The notes below the pieces were generated by a model. It saw nothing but the letters and a program-made list of their open reading frames with translations. It ran no database searches and had not been told where the DNA came from. This document shows positions 6,605 to 16,137 of a DNA stretch of 17,056 nt, piece by piece. Positions within the stretch are counted from its first letter, which is position 1. Each line of letters opens with the position of its first letter. The translations under genes and the position numbers were made by a program. The stretch comes from Thermoanaerobaculia bacterium. Its GTDB lineage: Bacteria > Acidobacteriota > Thermoanaerobaculia > UBA5066. The stretch is from NCBI GenBank assembly GCA_017999215.1, contig JAGOBQ010000023.1, positions 1 through 17,056 on the forward strand, given 5' to 3'.

Positions 6605-8961
6605 CCTTCCGATGATACGGCCCCCGTCCGGAGCCTCCGTCGCCCCCGCAGGGCCAGCGCGACGCAGGCGACGAGGCCGCAGGCGCCGAGCGCGAGGCCG
6701 GCCGTCACGGCCGGGTCCTCGTACCGGAGGCCGACGTCGTGCCGACCCGGAGGGACGACGAGGCCCGAGAGCGAGAGGTCCGTCCGCAGGAGCGGCACCG
6801 GCCGGCCGTCGACGGTCGCCCGCCAGCCGGGGTCCCACGTCTGGTTCACCGCGAGGAGGGCCGGCTCCGGCCCCTCGGCGGCGACCTCGATCCGGATCCG
6901 ACCCGGCCGGCGCTCGATCACGGCGGCTCCGCCCCCCGAGAGGCGCGACGGCAGCGCCCCGGCGTGAGCGGCGTCGACGCACGCGGTCGTCGCGGCCCCC
7001 TCTCCGAGGGCGACGACGGTCCGGCTCCACTCCGCCGCGTCGCGCACGGGCCGGGCCTCCGTCGCGAGGAACGCGAAAGGGAGCGGGTCGCGGAGCGCGA
7101 GGAGCTCGAGGAGCTCCGCCCGCGGGATGCGGTCGGCCTCTTTCCGCGAACGCGGAACGCCGGGCCGGAAGCGGATGACGCCCGCGACCGATCTCCGCCG
7201 CAGGACCGGGCCCGCCGCGTCGGGCGCGCGGGCGATCGTGGAGAAGATCGTCTCCGTCGCCCGCGCGCTCCAGGCGAGCTCCGTCATTCCGAAGTCGTAG
7301 TCGAGCGCCGACGCGATCCCGAAGCGCGCCATCGCGGGCGGCTCGCCGATCGCCTGGACCTTCCAGAGCTCCGGCGTCCAGGCGGCCGCGTGGACGAGGT
7401 AGCCGCGCGGCGGATTCCGGCGGAGCGCCTCGAACTGAGGCGGGAGCTCCACGAGGTGCCGGGGGGATCCCGTCCGGAGAACCGGCCGCCCACGAAGGAC
7501 GAGGTCGGCGCCGAGCAGCACGAGGAGGAGGCCGACGAGCGCCGCGCGTGCTCTTCCGGTCTCCGGGACCAGGAGGAGAAGCGCGGCAGCCGCGGCCGCG
7601 AGCGCGGCCTGCGGGAGCGCCTGCTCCGCGAGGAGCTGCGCCGGGTACGCTCCAGCGGACCGCGTGCCGAGCCCCCACCCGGCCAGGAGCAGCAGGGCGA
7701 GGGCGGCCGCGGACAGGCCGAGTGCGCGCCGCGTGCGCGCCGGCGCCTCGACCAGGGCGGCGAGGCCGAGCGCCGCCGAGACCGCCACCGCGAACGCGGC
7801 GGCGAGGAGGAGCTTCTCCGGGTAACGGGTGCCGTCCAGCAGGGGAAGCTTCCGAAGGTGCGCCCAGAGCGGACCGTGGATGCCCGCGGCCACCAGCGCG
7901 GCGAGAAGGCCGGCGCCGCCCCAGGCTCGGGCTCCGGGGGCGCCGCGCCCCCAGGCGAAGGCGGCGAGGAGCGTCGCGACGAGGCCTGGGTAGACGGAGG
8001 CGAGGTACGGCTCGCCGCGCCCCGGGTAGAGCCGGTCCCGCCATGTGTCGCGAGCGGCTTCGCCGCCGGACGGATCGGATTCCCGGCCGAGGACGCTCGG
8101 GACGAGGAGCTCCCCCGCCCTCCACGGCGTCGCCGACCAGTAGGACGCCACGTGCTCCGGGAGCCCGTCGGCCCGGACCGTCTTGCGCGCGTGAAACGCG
8201 CCCGGGAGAAGCGTCGGCGCCGCGATCAGGGCGCCGAGGGCGAGGCCGGCCGCGAGGTGCGCCGTCCTCGCCGCGACGCGCCGCCAGGCACGGAGGGGCG
8301 CGCCGGCTTCGGCGTGCGCTCGGAGCGCGTGCCACGCGGTGAGGATCGCGAGCGGTCCGGAGAGGAGCATCTGGGTCGGCTCGCCGGCCGCACAGAGGAA
8401 GGCCTCCGCGACGGCGAGGCCGGCGACGGCGGACGGTCCCTCGCCGCGCGCCACCCGGGCGGCGAAACCGAGGACCCAGGGGAGAGCTGCGCCCGCGAAA
8501 AGGGCCGGGAAGTACTGGGTCGACGAGAGGAACGCCCCTCCCGCTCCCCAGGCCAGGGCGAGGGCCCCGGCCGCTGCGGGCGGCAGCCGCAGGGCTCGCC
8601 CCAGAAAGGCCGCACCCGCCATCGCGGCCGCGACGGGAACGAGGACCTGCAGGCGGAAGGCGAGGGTGGGCGGGAAGACGAGGAACAGCCACGTCAACGG
8701 GTGGAAGGCCGCCTGCTCGGGGTTCGCGGCCCACGGCTGCCCCGCGGCGAGGAGCGGGTTCCAGAGGGGGAGTCCCCCCTCGAGCCTCCAGAGCGGCCGG
8801 ACGAGGCTCAGCAGGGGAAAGTGGTGGCGGGCCGGGTCACTTCCGAGGAACGTCTGCCCCCGGACGAGGACGTCGAAGAAGAGCGTCGCGAAGGCGGCGA
8901 CGAGAATCGCGGCCGGAGCCGCTCCCGCGAGAGCCTCCCTCACCCGCCCGCGAAGCGCCAT
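6601..8961 (-). CDS. YfhO-type multi-spanning membrane protein (GT-C-like)
   Basis: A protein of 786 aa. The N-terminal half has about ten or more hydrophobic segments, beginning at residues 14-32. A first periplasmic loop has LGSDPARHHFPLLSLVRPLWRLEGGLPLWNP and GQPWAANPEQAAFHPLTWLF, an arrangement found in YfhO and other GT-C-type glycosyltransferases that use lipid-linked sugars. The C-terminal half holds a soluble domain ending in NQTWDPGWRATVDGRPVPLLR..LSLSGLVVPPGRHDVGLRYEDP and one last membrane helix, the classic YfhO tail. B. subtilis YfhO is implicated in lipoteichoic acid glycosylation; the substrate here is unknown. The start ATG lacks an obvious ribosome-binding site. It follows the 83-aa gene after 42 bp and runs into the methyltransferase with a TTGA overlap, so it is part of the same run as the bsh genes. 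Confidence 0.85.
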   Translation of the reverse strand: MALRGRVREALAGAAPAAILVAAFATLFFDVLVRGQTFLGSDPARHHFPLLSLVRPLWRLEGGLPLWNPLLAAGQPWAANPEQAAFHPLTWLFLVFPPTLAFRLQVLVPVAAAMAGAAFLGRALRLPPAAAGALALAWGAGGAFLSSTQYFPALFAGAALPWVLGFAARVARGEGPSAVAGLAVAEAFLCAAGEPTQMLLSGPLAILTAWHALRAHAEAGAPLRAWRRVAARTAHLAAGLALGALIAAPTLLPGAFHARKTVRADGLPEHVASYWSATPWRAGELLVPSVLGRESDPSGGEAARDTWRDRLYPGRGEPYLASVYPGLVATLLAAFAWGRGAPGARAWGGAGLLAALVAAGIHGPLWAHLRKLPLLDGTRYPEKLLLAAAFAVAVSAALGLAALVEAPARTRRALGLSAAALALLLLAGWGLGTRSAGAYPAQLLAEQALPQAALAAAAAALLLLVPETGRARAALVGLLLVLLGADLVLRGRPVLRTGSPRHLVELPPQFEALRRNPPRGYLVHAAAWTPELWKVQAIGEPPAMARFGIASALDYDFGMTELAWSARATETIFSTIARAPDAAGPVLRRRSVAGVIRFRPGVPRSRKEADRIPRAELLELLALRDPLPFAFLATEARPVRDAAEWSRTVVALGEGAATTACVDAAHAGALPSRLSGGGAAVIERRPGRIRIEVAAEGPEPALLAVNQTWDPGWRATVDGRPVPLLRTDLSLSGLVVPPGRHDVGLRYEDPAVTAGLALGACGLVACVALALRGRRRLRTGAVSSEG

Positions 8962-8975
8962 CCGTCGATGCTACC

Positions 8976-9000
8976 CGAGGCGCGGAACGCGCCGGCTCGA
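8976..9000 (-). other. Stem-loop between the 83-aa gene and the YfhO-like gene
   Basis: GGCGCG-GAA-CGCGCC at 8979-8993 is a perfect 6-bp stem with a 3-nt loop. Flanking CGAG/CTCG can extend it on the minus strand with a small bulge. There is no T-tract after it in the minus direction (TCGGGTAGC follows), so it is not a textbook intrinsic terminator. It could partly separate ATP synthase transcription from the yfhO-bsh genes or shape the message. Confidence 0.35.
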
Positions 9001-9003
9001 GCC

Positions 9004-9255
9004 TCAGAACCCCCAGAGTGCGAGCTCGTCGATGACGGCGGCGAGGCCCGGGTGTTTCACGAGCTCCTCGTAGAGCCAGCCGTGCCGGTCCTTCACCGAG
9101 GCGAGCTCCTCTCGGGCGCGGGCGGAGTCTCCCTCGGCCGCCGCGGCGTGGAGCCGGTCGACCGCGGCGCGCTCCTCGTCGCCGAGGCGGGCATCGAGGT
9201 CGCGCCGGACGGAGTCGAACGCCTCGCGGATCCGGCCGTCCTTCTCGTCGGTCAC
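9004..9255 (-). CDS. Small helical protein of unknown function, coupled to atpC
   Basis: An 83-aa protein that I do not recognise. It starts with GTG 4 nt after the atpC stop, with GGGGAG about 9 nt upstream inside the atpC end, which supports real translation. The sequence is soluble and charged, predicted as two or three helices (DGRIREAFDSVRRDLDARL, then RAAVDRLHAAAAEGDSARAREELASVKDRHGWLYEEL), and ends in a hydrophobic HPGLAAVIDELALWGF. No signal peptide, membrane span or Cys/His metal motif is present. Its position immediately behind the epsilon subunit suggests co-expression with the ATP synthase, but nothing in the sequence shows a physical role there. A chance ORF is unlikely given the coupling, the ribosome site and the compact fit between neighbours. 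Confidence 0.75.
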   Translation of the reverse strand: MTDEKDGRIREAFDSVRRDLDARLGDEERAAVDRLHAAAAEGDSARAREELASVKDRHGWLYEELVKHPGLAAVIDELALWGF

Positions 9256-9259
9256 GGCG

Positions 9260-9673
9260 TCAGCTCCCCTGCGCGACGGCGAGCTTCGCCTCGGCGTAGG
9301 CGATGTCCGCGTTCACCGCGTCGAGCTCCTCCCGGCCGACGACGGCGAGACGCCGCCCGTCGCCGGCTCCGAGCTCCTCGCGCGCCGCGGCGGCGTCGAT
9401 CGCGTCCTTCTCGGCGGCGAGGTCCGCGAGGACGCGGACGGAGTCGTCCGCGTCCTCGGCGAAGCCTCCGCGGACCGCCACGGAGGTCTTCCGTCCCCCG
9501 TCGGTCCAGGTGACCCGGCCGACGGAGAGGAGGGAGACGAGGGGCGTGTGGCCCGGGAGGATGCCGAGCTCGCCGAGCTCGCCCGGGAGCGACACGGCGT
9601 CGCACGCGACGCGCTCCACGACGGAGCGCTCCGGCGTGACGACCGTCAGCGTGAGGCGGCCGGGCGCGGACAT
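9260..9673 (-). CDS. atpC: F1Fo ATP synthase epsilon subunit
   Basis: A protein of 137 aa. The N-terminal beta-sandwich has LTLTVVTPERSVVERVACDAVSLPGELGELGILPGHTPLVSLL, the epsilon signature, followed by RVTWTDGG..SVAVRGGFAE. The C-terminal part is helical (VNADIAYAEAKLAVA), matching the two-helix domain that regulates ATP hydrolysis in many bacteria. The subunit sits in the central stalk at the F1/c-ring junction. It starts with ATG 4 nt after the atpD stop and is followed 4 nt later by the 83-aa gene. Confidence 0.96.
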   Translation of the reverse strand: MSAPGRLTLTVVTPERSVVERVACDAVSLPGELGELGILPGHTPLVSLLSVGRVTWTDGGRKTSVAVRGGFAEDADDSVRVLADLAAEKDAIDAAAAREELGAGDGRRLAVVGREELDAVNADIAYAEAKLAVAQGS

Positions 9674-9677
9674 CGGA

Positions 9678-11123
<1,446 letters not shown>

Positions 11124-11126
11124 GTG

Positions 11127-11186
11127 CTACCTCTGCGGCCGGCGGGGCCGGGAGTACTCGGATACGGGCGGGGAGAGGCGGTTCAT
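11127..11186 (-). CDS. Possible 19-codon leader ORF before atpD
   Basis: An ATG at 11186-11184 on the minus strand opens a short frame, MNRLSPPVSEYSRPRRPQR, that ends TAG only 3 nt before the atpD ATG. A purine stretch GGGGGGAAGAGC lies directly before its ATG and could bind ribosomes. The atpD ribosome site (AGAGG) is inside its last codons, so translation of the leader could couple to atpD. It is short and Arg/Pro rich in a G+C-rich spacer, so chance is a serious alternative. Confidence 0.2.
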   Translation of the reverse strand: MNRLSPPVSEYSRPRRPQR

Positions 11187-11200
11187 GCTCTTCCCCCCGG

Positions 11201-11290
11201 GCGCGAAGGGGGTCGGTCGCATTTCCAGGACCGCGGAGGGGGTCGGTCCGATCCCCAGAGCCGCGGAGGGGGGCCGGGGGAAACCCGGGC
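11201..11290. repeat. Three tandem imperfect 30-nt repeats between atpG and atpD
   Basis: Copies at 11201-11230, 11231-11260 and 11261-11290 keep an exact 30-nt period. The shared core on the plus strand is SCGCGRAGGGGGTCGGTC. Copies 1 and 2 align over the whole unit; copy 3 diverges after about 15 nt and merges into the adjacent hairpin. Copy 2 can fold through GGACCG/CGGTCC around a 10-nt loop. Read on the minus strand in the frame that overlaps the end of atpG, the repeats give PTPSAVLEMR-like 10-residue units, but atpG itself ends normally before them, so I treat them as noncoding. Confidence 0.7.
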
Positions 11291-11304
11291 GCGGGTTCCC
11301 CCGG
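11274..11304 (-). other. Strong hairpin directly after the atpG stop
   Basis: On the minus strand CCGGGGGAACCCG and CGGGTTTCCCCCGG pair around a 4-nt loop with a single-base bulge, about 13 base pairs and mostly G-C. It begins 1 nt after the atpG stop. No T-tract follows, so a full intrinsic terminator is unlikely. An mRNA-processing or stability element that sets the ratio of atpG and upstream products to atpD, or an attenuator, fits better. Confidence 0.6.
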
Positions 11305-11305
11305 T

Positions 11306-12187
11306 TCACTTCAGCGCCTCGGCGCCGGAGACGATCTCGATGAGCTCCTTCGTGATCTTCGCCTGGCGCGCGCGGTTGTAGGTGAGGGTGAGCGAGTCGA
11401 TCATCTCGCCCGCGTTCTTCGTCGCCGACTCCATGGCCGTCATCCGCGCGGCGTTCTCGGCCGCGTTCGACTCGAGAAGGATGCGGAACAGCTGGAACTC
11501 GACATGCCGCGGGAGGAGGCGTCCGAGGATGACGTCCGGGCCGGGCTCGAAGAGGTAGTCGGTCCCGCCGCTCTCGCCCGCCCCCAGCTCGTCGAGCTCG
11601 ATCGGCAGGAGCCTCTTCGTGCCGACGACCTGCGAGATGACGCTCTTGAACTCGTTGTGGACGACGTAGACGGCGTCGACCTCTCCTCCGGTGAAGCGCG
11701 CGGCCAGCGAACGGGCCACCTCGGCGGCCGTCTCGTAGCCGAAGCGCAGGAAGAGCCCGGGGCGCGCCTCGAGGACCGGCACCGTGCGCCGCTTCCAGAA
11801 GTCGCACGCCTTGCGGCCGAGCGCCACGAGGGAGACCTCGACCCCGGCGGACCTCTTCTCGCGCACGAAGGCGCCGGCCACGCGGTTCACGTTCGTGTTG
11901 AAAGCTCCGCAGAGACCCTTGTCGCCCGTGACGACGACGAGGACGACCGTCTTCTCCTCGCGCTGCGCGAGGAGAGGGTGCGCCGGCGCGCCGTCCTCGC
12001 GCGCCGGGAGGCGCCCCGCGACCGAGGCGAGCGTCGCGCCGAGCGTGCGGGCGTACGGGCGCGCCGCGACGACCCGCTCCTGCGACCGGCGGAGCTTCGA
12101 CGCGGCGACCATCTTCATCGCCTTCGTGATCTGCTGCGTCGACTTGACGCTGCGGATCCGCCGCCGGATGTCGATCAGGTTCGGCAT
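11306..12187 (-). CDS. atpG: F1Fo ATP synthase gamma subunit
   Basis: A protein of 293 aa, the rotating central shaft. The N-terminal helix MPNLIDIRRRIRSVKSTQQITKAMKMVAASKLRR and the C-terminal helix ARMTAMESATKNAGEMIDSLTLTYNRARQAKITKELIEIVSGAEAL are the two conserved coiled-coil halves. The Rossmann-like middle includes VTGDKGLCGAFNTNVNR. The ending EIVSGAEALK is a normal gamma C-terminus. It starts with ATG 13 nt after the atpA stop with GGAGA 4-5 nt upstream. Confidence 0.97.
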   Translation of the reverse strand: MPNLIDIRRRIRSVKSTQQITKAMKMVAASKLRRSQERVVAARPYARTLGATLASVAGRLPAREDGAPAHPLLAQREEKTVVLVVVTGDKGLCGAFNTNVNRVAGAFVREKRSAGVEVSLVALGRKACDFWKRRTVPVLEARPGLFLRFGYETAAEVARSLAARFTGGEVDAVYVVHNEFKSVISQVVGTKRLLPIELDELGAGESGGTDYLFEPGPDVILGRLLPRHVEFQLFRILLESNAAENAARMTAMESATKNAGEMIDSLTLTYNRARQAKITKELIEIVSGAEALK

Positions 12188-12200
12188 CGCGTCTCCGGCG

Positions 12201-13769
<1,569 letters not shown>

Positions 13770-13800
13770 TGCGGCGTCTCTTTTCCTCGTCCTGTGGTGG

Positions 13801-14361
13801 TCACGCGGCGCCCGCGGCGCCCTCGAGGGCCTTCCGCGCCCGCGCGAGGCGGCGCGCGAGGGAGGCGTCGAAGACCTCGCTCCCGAGCCGGACGACGAAG
13901 CCCGACAGGAGCGAGGGGTCGAGTTCGGTGCGGAGGCGGACCCGCGTCCCCGTGCGCGCCTCGAGGGCCTCGCGGATCCCCTTCTCGGCGTCCGCGCCGA
14001 GCGGCGCGACGGATCGAACCGTCGCCTCGACGACGCCCCGCGCCTCGTCGAGCCGGGCCCGGATCGCCTCGAGGACGGAGGGCAGAGCGAGGAAGCGCCC
14101 CCGGTCCAGGAGCGACTGGAGGAGCCGCGTCGCCAGCTGGGGAGCCTGCGCCGTTCCGGCGAGCGTGGCGACGAGCTCCCGCTTGTCCTTGCGGCCGATC
14201 GCGGGGTTCGTCGCGAAGGCCCGGAGCTCCTCGGAGGCTTCCAGGGCGCGTGCGATGGAGTCGAGGGACGGAAGGAGCGCCTCGACGGCGTCGGGAGACC
14301 CGGCGACCTCGAAGAGCGCGTCGACGTAGGGGCGCGTGAAGGCGGCGCCGGCCGGCCTCAT
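13801..14361 (-). CDS. atpH: F1Fo ATP synthase delta subunit
   Basis: A protein of 186 aa, linking the top of F1 to the peripheral stalk. It has the OSCP/delta layout: an N-terminal helical bundle (AAFTRPYVDALFEVA, ELRAFATNPAIGRKDKRELV) and a C-terminal RTGTRVRLRTELDPSLLSGFVVRLGSEVFDASLARRLARARKAL, where the G-x-x-x-R-x-G..V-x-D-x-S block is diagnostic. The start ATG overlaps the atpF stop as ATGA, with GGAG 7 nt upstream; the open frame upstream is a shadow of atpF. Confidence 0.95.
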   Translation of the reverse strand: MRPAGAAFTRPYVDALFEVAGSPDAVEALLPSLDSIARALEASEELRAFATNPAIGRKDKRELVATLAGTAQAPQLATRLLQSLLDRGRFLALPSVLEAIRARLDEARGVVEATVRSVAPLGADAEKGIREALEARTGTRVRLRTELDPSLLSGFVVRLGSEVFDASLARRLARARKALEGAAGAA

Positions 14362-14900
14362 CGACCCGCTCCGGCGAGGTTCTTCACGCCTTCGGCGACG
14401 AGCCGCTTCTCGTCCTCGGGCGTGACGTTCTTCGCGACGAGCTCGCGGGCGAGCTCGACCGCGAGGTCCGCGGCGTAGGCCGTCAGGTCGTTCCGGGCGG
14501 TCCTCACACGGGCGTCGAGCTCGGCCACCGTTCGCGCCGCGATTCGGCCGGCCTCTTCGGCGGCGTGGGCCTCGATCTCGGCTTCCTCGGCCCGGGCCTG
14601 CTCGAGGGCGTTCCGGCGCATCGACTCGATCTCGGCCTCGATTCGCGTGAGCCGCTCCCCGACCTCCTTCGCGATCGCCTCGGCGCGGTCGCGGTCCGCC
14701 TCGGCCTTGCCGAGGGCGTCGGCGACCTGGGTGCGCCTGTTCTGGAAGAACTGGACGAGCGGCTTCCGGAGGAGCCACACGAGGAGCCCGAGAAACGCGA
14801 GGAGGTTCAGCGTCTGCCAGAACGGATACGGAAGGCCGAGGAAGGTGTGGGCCCCCTCGCCGCCGCCGGCGAGGAGGAGCGCGATCGGACCGGCTGACAT
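14358..14900 (-). CDS. atpF: F1Fo ATP synthase b subunit
   Basis: A protein of 180 aa forming the peripheral stalk. A short N-terminus leads to one membrane helix (about residues 28-48, PYPFWQTLNLLAFLGLLVWLLRKPL), followed by a long, highly charged helix to the C-terminus that should dimerise as a right-handed coiled coil. Its start ATG shares one base with the atpF' stop (TGATG), with GGAAGGTGG a few nt upstream. It ends in an ATGA overlap with atpH. Having two non-identical b-type genes in tandem suggests a b/b' heterodimer. Confidence 0.94.
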   Translation of the reverse strand: MSAGPIALLLAGGGEGAHTFLGLPYPFWQTLNLLAFLGLLVWLLRKPLVQFFQNRRTQVADALGKAEADRDRAEAIAKEVGERLTRIEAEIESMRRNALEQARAEEAEIEAHAAEEAGRIAARTVAELDARVRTARNDLTAYAADLAVELARELVAKNVTPEDEKRLVAEGVKNLAGAGR

Positions 14901-15328
14901 CAGGCCACCTTCCGGCCGAGGGCGTAGTTCGCGATCTCGGCCGCGATCGCCTTCGCCTCGGCGCCGAGCTGCTCCCGGGCGGCGAGCGCGTCCCGCTCGA
15001 GCCGCGCCTGGGCCTCGGCCGCCGCGCTCCGCGCCTTCTCGCGCGCCTCGTCGAGGATCGCCTGCCGGCGCTCGCCGGCCGCGGCGCGAACCGCGTCGCG
15101 ATGCGCGAGGGCCTCGCGGCGCGCCTCGGTCAGACGGCGATCGAGGTCGGCCGCGACCTCGCGCTGGCGCTCCAGCGCCGCCTCGGCCGCGGCCCGGGCG
15201 TCCTCGACCCGGCGCTCGCGCGCCGCCAGGACCGCGCCGAGCGGCGTCAGCAGAAATCTCCTCAGGACCACGTAGGCGGCCCAGAAGATGACGACGACGA
15301 GAATCAGGGAGAGGTCGGGCAGTTGCAT
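14900..15328 (-). CDS. atpF': F1Fo ATP synthase b' subunit (second b-type subunit)
   Basis: A protein of 142 aa, shorter than the next gene. One N-terminal membrane helix (LSLILVVVIFWAAYVVLRRFL, residues 6-26) is followed by LLTPLGAVLAARERRVEDARAAAEAAL and an uninterrupted Ala/Arg/Glu helix to the end, as in b' of cyanobacteria, Alphaproteobacteria and many Desulfobacterota-like lineages. It is the first gene of the cluster, about 70 nt downstream of the predicted transcription start. Its ribosome-binding site is weak (GGAACGAG). No atpI, atpB or atpE lies upstream, so the a and c subunits must be encoded elsewhere. Confidence 0.93.
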   Translation of the reverse strand: MQLPDLSLILVVVIFWAAYVVLRRFLLTPLGAVLAARERRVEDARAAAEAALERQREVAADLDRRLTEARREALAHRDAVRAAAGERRQAILDEAREKARSAAAEAQARLERDALAAREQLGAEAKAIAAEIANYALGRKVA

Positions 15329-15408
15329 CGCTCGTTCCGCTCTCGAGGGCGCGCTGCGGACTCCGCCCCCGGGCGCACCGCGAGCCGGAAGTCCGCACGG
15401 GGGCCGCG

Positions 15409-15438
15409 TTTATGCCACAGACCCGCCGGGGCGGTCAA
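15409..15438 (-). promoter_or_regulatory. Sigma70-type promoter of the ATP synthase operon
   Basis: On the minus strand the -35 box TTGACC (15438-15433) and the -10 box CATAAA (15414-15409) are separated by 18 bp. The -10 is preceded by TGG, giving an extended -10 (TGn). It is one of the few A/T-containing stretches in a very G+C-rich region and points at atpF'. Transcription would start near 15402, leaving a leader of about 70 nt. I see no equally good promoter for the divergent YkgJ-like gene in the same 160-bp gap. Confidence 0.65.
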
Positions 15439-15488
15439 CGCGCGCTCGGCCGTCGCGCTACGATTCCGGCCGGGAGTGGCGCGCCGCG

Positions 15489-16136
15489 GTGGGAAACCAA
15501 AAAACGAACGGTCGTTTGATTTCAGCTTTCGAATCGGCCTTTCGCCTCTGGGACGAGGCTTCCCGGCAGACCACGCCCGGCGAGGTCGCCTGCCGCGCCG
15601 GCTGCTTCGGCTGCTGCATCGGCCTCTTCGAAATCTCCCTCGCGGAGGCGGCTCTCGTCCGCTCCGGGGTGGCGGCGCTCCCGGACGAGGTCCGGGCGGA
15701 CGTCCTGGCGCGCGCCCGCCGCATCGTCACCGAGAGCGCCCGGGCGTTCCCGGGCGACGCCGAGCGGGGGCTGCTCGACCCGGAGCGCACCGAAGCGGCT
15801 GACGACGCTTACTTCGAGGTCGTCGCCGACCGGGCCTGCCCGATGCTGGAGCTTCCTTCCGGCCGCTGCCGTATCTACTCGGCACGCCCGATCACCTGCA
15901 GAACGTACGGGTTCGCGTGGGCGAAGGACGGTGCGGTGATCCACCCGCCCTGCGGGCTGAACCTCCCGGGCGCGACTGCCGGACGGCAGCTCCAGGCGTC
16001 GATCGACATCGGCCGGATCGACGAGGGCCTGGACGTGGCCGGGGAGATCGCGGAGGAGCTCGACGTCGACCCGGACGTCGAGTCGACGATCGCGCACGCC
16101 GTCGTCGGAAGCGCGTTCGGCCCCCGCCTGGGCTGA
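15489..16136 (+). CDS. YkgJ-family cysteine-cluster (zinc/iron-chelating) protein
   Basis: A protein of 215 aa from a GTG at 15489; a TTG at 15516 is the main alternative. Eight cysteines are placed as in the YkgJ/CxxCxxCC family: C35-x3-C39-x2-C42-C43 (CRAGCFGCC), then CPML at C117, C127 in GRCRIYSARPITC, C137, and C155 in PPCGLN. These probably bind a metal or an iron-sulfur cluster; the family function is not well defined. It is the only plus-strand gene in the right half and splits the parB-bactofilin genes from the atp genes, ending 1 nt from the bactofilin stop (convergent). The start is uncertain because the upstream ribosome-binding site is poor (GGGAG 13 nt before the GTG). Confidence 0.82.
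   Translation: MGNQKTNGRLISAFESAFRLWDEASRQTTPGEVACRAGCFGCCIGLFEISLAEAALVRSGVAALPDEVRADVLARARRIVTESARAFPGDAERGLLDPERTEAADDAYFEVVADRACPMLELPSGRCRIYSARPITCRTYGFAWAKDGAVIHPPCGLNLPGATAGRQLQASIDIGRIDEGLDVAGEIAEELDVDPDVESTIAHAVVGSAFGPRLG
15502..15517. promoter_or_regulatory. 16-bp dyad, possible operator at the YkgJ-like gene start
   Basis: AAACGAACGGTCGTTT is an inverted repeat with 7 of 8 arm positions paired, lying in an A/T-richer patch. It falls in codons 5-10 if translation begins at the GTG (15489), or just before the start if the TTG at 15516 is used. The size and symmetry would suit a TetR-like dimer, but no regulator gene is nearby and no second copy was noticed. Confidence 0.3.
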
Positions 16137-16137
16137 T

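Noticed and set aside
5831..8734. 967-codon minus-strand open frame
   Set aside because: Its last 257 codons are the methyltransferase; the rest is the off-frame shadow of the YfhO-like gene, with Arg/Pro/Gly-rich composition and no family motifs.
9053..9068. TGTTTCACG inside the 83-aa gene, matching the left half of the parS consensus
   Set aside because: Only about 11 of 16 positions match, the second half is absent, and the bases encode part of the protein (VKHP); a single half-site is likely chance even though parB is nearby.
6739..9513. 924-codon plus-strand open frame across three minus-strand genes
   Set aside because: Antisense to the YfhO-like, 83-aa and atpC genes; low-complexity Arg/Glu/Gly content typical of the complement of G+C-rich codons, no start signal.
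11274..11304. Intrinsic terminator after atpG
   Set aside because: The hairpin is strong but no T-tract follows on the minus strand, and ending transcription before atpD and atpC would be biologically unlikely.
11127..11807. 226-codon minus-strand frame overlapping the end of atpG and carrying the 30-nt repeats in frame as 10-residue units
   Set aside because: atpG has a normal family C-terminus and its own stop; no frameshift site is evident, and the alternative frame within atpG is Arg/Ala-rich shadow.
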